A stretch of DNA of 10,888 nucleotides, from contig JAEXPO010000556.1 in the NCBI GenBank assembly GCA_023446675.1, positions 1 through 10,888 on the forward strand. The letters are read 5' to 3'. Under the pieces are notes generated by a model. It saw nothing but the letters and a program-made list of their open reading frames with translations. It was not told where the DNA came from and made no database searches. This document shows positions 6,613 to 10,888 of this stretch, piece after piece. Positions within the stretch are counted from its first letter, which is position 1, and the number at the start of each line of letters is the position of its first letter. The position numbers and the translations under genes are program-made. The DNA comes from Bacillota bacterium. Its GTDB lineage: Bacteria > Bacillota > Clostridia > DSM-8532.

Positions 6613-7677
6613 ATGAAGCTACCAAATATCAATATCGCTTTTTCAACTCAGGCACAGACTGCCATTTCACGTTCTCAAAAAGGTGTGGTGGCCATTCTCT
6701 TAAAGGATGCCAATGCTAACGGAGGGTATGTTTTTACAAGTCCCAATCAGATACCGTCCGAGCTGGGCACAGCAAACCGGGATTACATTGCAAGAGCCTT
6801 TACAGGGTATGTCAATCCGCCGCAAAAGGTTATTGCCTATGTCATCCCTGGGGATGCCGAGGACCTCTCGGAAGGGCTTTCCTATTTTGAGACCCAGGTC
6901 TTTGATTACCTCGTTGGGCCTTTGGATATTACTGCTGCTGAAAGCGGAGCCGTTGCAGCCTGGATTAAGGCACAGCGCCTTTTGGGCCATACACCCAAGG
7001 CCGTACTTCCCAACCTTTCCTCCGACAGTGAGGCCGTTATTAATTTTGTTGCCGGCGGCATTAAGGTGGGAGCGCAGGCGTATACCACTGCCGAATATTG
7101 CTCGCGTATTGCCGGTATCGTGGCAGGCACCCCCATGACCATATCCTGTACTTATGCCCCTCTTCCCGAGGTTACGGATATCGCGCGGCTTTCCAGGGAA
7201 GCCATGGATACGGCTGTGGGCCAGGGCAAGTTTATCCTTTTCCATGACGGTGAGAAGGTAAAGGTCGGCCGTGCCGTCAATTCCCTTGTAACCACCACGG
7301 AAAGCAAGGGCGAGGCCTTTAAGAAGATTAAAATTGTGGAAGCTGTGGATATGATTCAAAAGGATATCCGGGCTACCGCCCAGGACAATTACATCGGGAA
7401 ATATGCCAACAGCTATGACAGCAAGTGTCTGCTTATTTCAGCCATCAAGGGCTATTTTACCGGTCTTGAAAACGACGGCGTTCTGGAGCTGGGAACCAGC
7501 ACGGTTGGAATCGATCTGGACGCCCAGGAGGCTTACCTCATAAGCCGCGGCCTGGATACCTCGGGTATGTCCGAGCAGGAGATAAAAGCGGCTCCTACTG
7601 CGGATCAGGTTTTCCTTAAGGCGACCGTCTCGATTCTCGACGCCATTGAGGATATTAACCTCAATATTACCATTTAA
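6613..7677 (+). CDS. Contractile phage tail sheath protein (XkdK-like)
   Basis: 354 residues, short but normal for the PBSX-type sheath. The C-terminal signature DQVFLKATVSILDAIEDINLNITI is the classic sheath domain that wraps the tube and exchanges strands with neighbouring subunits. The N-terminus (MKLPNINIAFSTQAQTAISRSQKGVVAILLKD) is the usual leading arm and first domain. The middle (about 95-215) looks like the variable insertion seen in this subgroup: VGPLDITAAESGAVAAWIKA, then the region around AGIVAGTPMTISCTYAPLPEVTD. The protein marks the particle as myovirus-like. The ribosome site AGGAGGG (6599-6605) is strong, as expected for an abundant subunit. A long minus-strand open frame across it has no ribosome site or family features and is a codon shadow. 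Confidence 0.93.
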   Translation: MKLPNINIAFSTQAQTAISRSQKGVVAILLKDANANGGYVFTSPNQIPSELGTANRDYIARAFTGYVNPPQKVIAYVIPGDAEDLSEGLSYFETQVFDYLVGPLDITAAESGAVAAWIKAQRLLGHTPKAVLPNLSSDSEAVINFVAGGIKVGAQAYTTAEYCSRIAGIVAGTPMTISCTYAPLPEVTDIARLSREAMDTAVGQGKFILFHDGEKVKVGRAVNSLVTTTESKGEAFKKIKIVEAVDMIQKDIRATAQDNYIGKYANSYDSKCLLISAIKGYFTGLENDGVLELGTSTVGIDLDAQEAYLISRGLDTSGMSEQEIKAAPTADQVFLKATVSILDAIEDINLNITI

Positions 7678-7690
7678 ATTTTATTTACTG

Positions 7691-7711
7691 CTGCCGGACT
7701 GCTCACGGCAG
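7691..7711 (+). other. Small hairpin between sheath and tube genes
   Basis: CTGCCG (7691-7696) pairs with CGGCAG (7706-7711) across nine bases, within the 93-base sheath-tube spacer. No T-run follows, so it is not a terminator. It might mark an RNA processing or stability point upstream of the abundant tube mRNA; this is weak. Confidence 0.3.
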
Positions 7712-7770
7712 GCAAAACCTTAATTTGAAAATAATAAATAGTATTTAAACTTTTTAGGAGGTACAACACA

Positions 7771-8196
7771 ATGAATGCAAATAGAGTTATGTGCGGAACC
7801 TGGGGCGAGGTGTGGCTTGACGGAGACCTTCTGGCGGAGTGCTACGGGCTCCAGGCAAAGGTTGCCTACAGTAAAGAGGATATTAAAATGTGCGGACGGA
7901 TGGCTGCGGATAAGAAGATAACCGGGTATTCCTGCACCGGCAGCTTAAAGCTTCATAAGGTTAACAGCCGCATGGCCAACCTTGTTGGAAGCAGTATTAA
8001 AAGGGGCATTGAACCTCGATTTACGGTTATTTCCAAGCTGGATGATCCGGACGCTTACGGCGCGGAACGAATTTCGTTAACCAACGTTTCCTTTGACGAC
8101 CTTACCCTGGCGGACTGGGAGGTTGCCACCAATGGCAGGGTGGAGGCCCCCTTCACCTTTACCGATTACGAATTTCTTGACAAGGTGGATGCCTAA
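7771..8196 (+). CDS. Phage tail tube protein (XkdM-like, DUF2001)
   Basis: 141 residues, the usual length of the XkdM/DUF2001 tube protein of contractile tails. Matching features are the opening NRVMCGTWGEVWLDGDLLAECYGLQAKVAYSKEDIKMCG, the KITGYSCTGSLKLHKVNSRM strand pair, and the closing DDLTLADWEVATNGRVEAPFTFTDYEFLD. Subunits form stacked hexameric rings inside the sheath. AGGAGGT (7756-7762) lies eight bases before the ATG. The stop TAA is followed immediately by the ATG of the chaperone gene, so the two are translated in tandem. Confidence 0.92.
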   Translation: MNANRVMCGTWGEVWLDGDLLAECYGLQAKVAYSKEDIKMCGRMAADKKITGYSCTGSLKLHKVNSRMANLVGSSIKRGIEPRFTVISKLDDPDAYGAERISLTNVSFDDLTLADWEVATNGRVEAPFTFTDYEFLDKVDA

Positions 8197-8568
8197 ATGA
8201 TGGATAATACGCTGGAACTCCTTTTAAAAGCCGATATTCAGGCCCTTCCCGAGAAAGAGTATAAAGTAAAACGCTTATCCTCCCTTTGCGGAGCGCCCGT
8301 TGTTTTTAAGCTTCGGGCGCTTCCTTATAATCGGGCGGCAGAGCTTACCCGATCTCAAAAGGATGACCTGGAGGTTCACATTTTGCTGGCCGGTGTGGCA
8401 GAGCCAAGCTTGAAGTCCACGGAGCTTATGAGTAAGTACGAGGCAGCTACCCCTGCCGAAATGGTAAAAAAAATGCTCCTTCCCGGCGAAATCATCGACA
8501 TTTCCCGGGCCGTTGAAAGGCTGTCCGGGTACCGGACGGATACCATTGAGGAAATTAAAAAAAAATAA
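8197..8568 (+). CDS. Tail assembly chaperone, short form (XkdN-like)
   Basis: 123 residues. The N-terminal LLLKADIQALPEKEYKVKRLSSLCGAPVVFKLRALPYNRAAELTR and the helical LPGEIIDISRAVERLSGY region fit the XkdN-like tail assembly chaperones, which coat the tape measure while tube polymerises and are absent from the finished tail. It starts directly after the tube stop (TAAATG); a second ATG at 8200 is possible. The gene ends AAA AAA AAA TAA: an A9 run at 8557-8565 sits against the stop. A Shine-Dalgarno-like GAGGA (8548-8552) lies six bases upstream of the last heptamer A AAA AAA. Both are known ingredients of -1 frameshifting, as at dnaX. Confidence 0.85.
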   Translation: MMDNTLELLLKADIQALPEKEYKVKRLSSLCGAPVVFKLRALPYNRAAELTRSQKDDLEVHILLAGVAEPSLKSTELMSKYEAATPAEMVKKMLLPGEIIDISRAVERLSGYRTDTIEEIKKK

Positions 8569-8714
8569 CCAATGACTACGAAACTCAGCTTATGTACTTC
8601 CTGTTCAGGGAACACCATATTCTGCCTGGCTCTTATTACAACTGCCCCGAAGGGGAAAAGGTTGTAATAAGAGCCTTTTTTGAAAGTGAAATGGAGAGAC
8701 GGAGGGCAAGGTAG
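8197..8714 (+). CDS. Tail assembly chaperone, -1 frameshift long form
   Basis: A -1 slip on the A9 run continues from 8565 into ATA ACC AAT GAC and gives 49 extra residues: ITNDYETQLMYFLFREHH, then ILPGSYYNCPEGEKVVIRA and FFESEMERRRAR. It stops at TAG 8712-8714, one base before the tape-measure ATG. The predicted fusion is 172 residues. Short and frameshifted long chaperones are established in many tailed phages (lambda gpG/gpGT). The extension has no ribosome site of its own before its only early ATG (8592), which argues against independent translation. The LPGSYYNCPEGEK turn and a charged C-terminal helix resemble the usual second chaperone segment. The slip itself is predicted, not shown. 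Confidence 0.72.
8628..8681 (+). terminator. Intrinsic-terminator-like hairpin inside the frameshift extension
   Basis: GGCTCTTATTACAAC (8628-8642) is perfectly complementary to GTTGTAATAAGAGCC (8661-8675), a 15-bp stem, and T6 follows (8676-8681). The 18-base loop holds a nested CCCC-GAA-GGGG hairpin (8645-8655). The GC-rich base of the stem abuts the T-run, as in true terminators. It is 62 bases past the slip site, too far to be a standard frameshift stimulator (about 5-9 bases). It lies between the tube/chaperone genes and the tape measure, and would lower downstream transcription. Confidence 0.65.
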
Positions 8715-10796
8715 ATGGCGAAGAATGATACGCTGGACATTAAGGTTCTGAATTCAGATCTTAAGTCATTGCAAAGTACTGCAAAAAGCGTTTATGGCGA
8801 GCTTGGCAAGCTTAATGCAATAAAATTTGATAAGCTGGAAGAAGAATTAATAACCATCCGGCTCGAGGTCTTAGAATTTACAGAGGACTTAAAACGTCTT
8901 GCTGGGTATAAGAATATTAAGCTAGAGGCCAAGCTCGATGCGGAGAACGTATCTAAAGGCCTTAAAGATATAGATAACAAAATGGATGCCGCCGAGGATG
9001 GAGCCAAGGAGTTAAGCTCTGCCCTTAAAAATGTGGCCACAAGTGAAGCGACTAGTAACTTATCCGTTTTCTCCAAAGCTCTTGGAGGAATAAAAAATGC
9101 TGTAAAGGACATAACCAAGGTCAATCTGAAAGAAAAACTAAAAGATTTTTCAAAATCCTTTGCACAAGACGGTGCAAAGCAGCTAGTTGGTGCGGTCACC
9201 GAAACTGCAAGCATCTACTTTACCAGTTCAGTGGATTCTGAAAAGGGCACCATGGCTTCCAGTATGCTTTCTTCCGGAGTTGCGGGTGCTATGCTTGGAA
9301 CCTATATAATGCCGGTAGTGGGTACTGTAATAGGTGCGGCTATTGGAGCCGGTATAGGAGCCATTAACGGTGCGGCGAAAATATTTGAAAAAGAGGACGA
9401 TGCATTCAAGAGCTACTATAAAACTCAGTATGAGGATCTTAAGGCAGATAGCGCTAATATACTGTCTCAGGGAATTCAGGTTTACGCTGAGAGAGAACAA
9501 TACGAACTCCCAATTATCACATCGTTGGGAAGCGCGAAAAAGGCCGAGGTTTTTCTAAAAGATTTAAAGGCCTTCGCAATTGGGTCAACCTACGATTATG
9601 ACCAGCTGGCTGCAATAAGTAAGAACCTCCTTTCCGCAGGAACAAAGCAGGAGGAGGTTATTTCGCTTCTGACACATGTTGGCGATTTTGGGGCAGCAAA
9701 GGGCTTGGGCAAAAATGAAATAGCAAACACTGCTGGCTTATTGGCTAATCTCCAATTAAGCAATACGGCCTCTGTGGATTCTCTTAATGCACTTTTTATG
9801 AGCGGTATTCCTGTTTGGAATGCTTTAGCCTCTAAATTTGGTTCAGAAGAAAATGCCATGAGTATGGTGAATGAAGGAGTTCTTTCCGGTACGGATGCCT
9901 ACGATACGATCATGAAATACCTCAGTACGTATTCCGGTAGCATGGATGAGCAAAATAATACCTATCTGGGACTTAAGGGTACACTTGAAGAGCTTAGAAA
10001 CGATCTTTACAGTGAAGAAGGAAAGGGTTATGCACAAAAGAATAAAGAGACAATGAAAAGCGAAATAGCATTTTTACAATCAGACGAAGGAAAACTGCTG
10101 GAGAGTGCTTACAACGAAATTGGACTGTGGAAAGCCCATCTTGATGACCTGTCTGTTCAATACAAAAATAATGCCATGATAGCTGTTTTATCTGGTAAAA
10201 CCAGTGATATGTTTGACGAAGATACCAATAAACGTCTGTTAGAGCTCAACCACTATATAAATGAGGGCGGATTTAAGGGAGAAGCGCTCGAAGAGGCAAT
10301 CGCTATCGCTCAAAATGTTTACAACGCGGATTATGATGTTCAAAGCCAACTAAAAGCCAATTTGGCATTGGTGGAAAACCTGATGAACAATGCCGAGCTT
10401 CAAGACTCCTATTGGAATGCAGGGTACGAAATGGGAGTTCAATTCAGCAATGGTATGAAAAGTGCCCAAAGGGTGGATGGAGTCAGCTATATCATTCCCA
10501 CAAACTATAACCCCTATACCACTTCCATATCCAAATTATTATACGCTTATCAAGGAAACATGGCACCGCAGTCTGCCTCCAACATCAACTACAACCCTTA
10601 TGAAAATTTCCCGGCGATTCTCTATGGTGGAGAGCATATGCTGGCGACTCAGGACAACCAAAGCTATGAAAAAAGCGGAACCGGAACATTAAATATCACT
10701 GGCAACAATTTTTATATCCGCGAGGAGGCCGATATTGAAAAGGTTGCCCAAATGATGGCTTCAAAATATCTTCAAAGCATGGCTTTAGCCCAGTAA
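8715..10796 (+). CDS. Tail tape measure protein
   Basis: 693 residues. Residues 1-150 are helical and charged, probably coiled coil. A glycine-rich hydrophobic stretch at about 187-222 (VVGTVIGAAIGAGIGAINGA) is the membrane-active segment common in tape measures. Residues about 275-430 match the tape-measure N-terminal domain family (TIGR02675 type): FAIGSTYDYDQLAAISKNLL, LSNTASVDSLNALFMSGIPV and the TYLGLKGTLEELRND end. The C-terminal NFYIREEADIEKVAQMMASK is a frequent closing motif in Gram-positive tail proteins. The protein sets tail length and is ejected through the tube; at about 0.15 nm per residue it predicts a tail near 100 nm, about half of a PBSX-size tail. GGAGGG (8701-8706) is eight bases before the ATG. 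Much of the gene looks more A/T-rich than the sheath and tube genes, suggesting modular exchange. Confidence 0.9.
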   Translation: MAKNDTLDIKVLNSDLKSLQSTAKSVYGELGKLNAIKFDKLEEELITIRLEVLEFTEDLKRLAGYKNIKLEAKLDAENVSKGLKDIDNKMDAAEDGAKELSSALKNVATSEATSNLSVFSKALGGIKNAVKDITKVNLKEKLKDFSKSFAQDGAKQLVGAVTETASIYFTSSVDSEKGTMASSMLSSGVAGAMLGTYIMPVVGTVIGAAIGAGIGAINGAAKIFEKEDDAFKSYYKTQYEDLKADSANILSQGIQVYAEREQYELPIITSLGSAKKAEVFLKDLKAFAIGSTYDYDQLAAISKNLLSAGTKQEEVISLLTHVGDFGAAKGLGKNEIANTAGLLANLQLSNTASVDSLNALFMSGIPVWNALASKFGSEENAMSMVNEGVLSGTDAYDTIMKYLSTYSGSMDEQNNTYLGLKGTLEELRNDLYSEEGKGYAQKNKETMKSEIAFLQSDEGKLLESAYNEIGLWKAHLDDLSVQYKNNAMIAVLSGKTSDMFDEDTNKRLLELNHYINEGGFKGEALEEAIAIAQNVYNADYDVQSQLKANLALVENLMNNAELQDSYWNAGYEMGVQFSNGMKSAQRVDGVSYIIPTNYNPYTTSISKLLYAYQGNMAPQSASNINYNPYENFPAILYGGEHMLATQDNQSYEKSGTGTLNITGNNFYIREEADIEKVAQMMASKYLQSMALAQ

Positions 10797-10812
10797 GCGG
10801 AGGTGAATTCAC

Positions 10813-10888
10813 ATGCGCAATATAATGTTTAAGGATACGGAAACCGATACGGAGCTTGTTTTGCCTATTACACCCTCCAGCTTTGAGG
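10813..10888 (+). CDS. XkdP-like (LysM-type) tail protein, 5' end only
   Basis: Only the first 25 residues are visible: MRNIMFKDTETDTELVLPIT then PSSFE. A leading short strand, then a VLPITP-type strand and a phenylalanine, matches the N-terminus of XkdP-type proteins that follow the tape measure in PBSX-like clusters and often carry a C-terminal LysM domain. They act at the inner baseplate/hub. GGAGGT (10799-10804) lies eight bases before the ATG, straight after the tape-measure stop. The LysM domain itself is outside the window. Confidence 0.65.
   Translation, partial: MRNIMFKDTETDTELVLPITPSSFE

Noticed and set aside
6700..7359. Minus-strand open frame of 219 codons across the sheath gene
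   Set aside because: It has no ribosome site and no recognisable protein pattern, and lies opposite a clear sheath gene; it is a shadow.
8628..8681. Hairpin as a standard -1 frameshift stimulator
   Set aside because: It begins 62 bases after the slip site, whereas known stimulators begin within about ten bases; the T6 after the stem favours a terminator-type role.
8592..8714. Separate gene starting at ATG 8592
   Set aside because: No ribosome site precedes it and the frame is open further upstream to the A9 run, so a frameshifted extension of the chaperone is more likely.

Overview
The window looks like chromosomal DNA from a low-to-mid G+C Gram-positive bacterium, most likely in the Clostridia; a Paenibacillus-type Bacilli host is not excluded. 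The clues are strong AGGAGG-type ribosome binding sites on nearly every gene, a YesM/YesN-type two-component pair, a secreted carbohydrate-active protein with a TP-rich linker, and a PBSX-like (xkd/yqb) contractile tail cluster. No species can be named from the sequence alone.

Left third (1-3177, minus strand): an AraC-type response regulator that runs off the left edge, preceded in its transcript by a membrane sensor histidine kinase. The two reading frames overlap by 23 bases, and a candidate promoter lies just upstream of the kinase. The divergent spacer (3178-3485) holds that promoter, a pair of 22-base direct repeats whose starts are 74 bases apart, and a candidate forward promoter whose -35 begins two bases after the second repeat ends. 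The forward gene (3486-4838) encodes a secreted protein with a GH18-like barrel, a TP linker and a C-terminal F5/8C (CBM32-like) module. The layout suggests the two-component system senses an extracellular signal, probably a glycan, and switches on this gene.

A terminator (4916-4950) and a near-perfect hairpin (4989-5029) separate this from the right part (5096-10888, plus strand). That part is a tightly packed phage-tail operon: gp6-like neck protein, a double-length head-tail adaptor, a 47-codon small ORF, tail terminator, contractile sheath, tube (XkdM-like), tail assembly chaperone (XkdN-like) with a -1 frameshift extension, tape measure, and the start of an XkdP-like protein. The order matches the PBSX/skin-type tail module. 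Portal, capsid, protease and terminase genes are absent from the left side, where unrelated genes lie. The locus is therefore either a decayed prophage or a capsid-less contractile particle (R-type tailocin-like).

The most unusual structure is in the chaperone-tape measure junction. An A9 slippery run sits directly before the chaperone stop. The -1 frame reads 49 further codons and stops one base before the tape-measure ATG. Inside that extension lies a perfect 15-bp inverted repeat followed by T6, the shape of an intrinsic terminator. This places a possible attenuator between the abundant sheath/tube genes and the low-copy tape measure/baseplate genes, in RNA that only frameshifted ribosomes translate.
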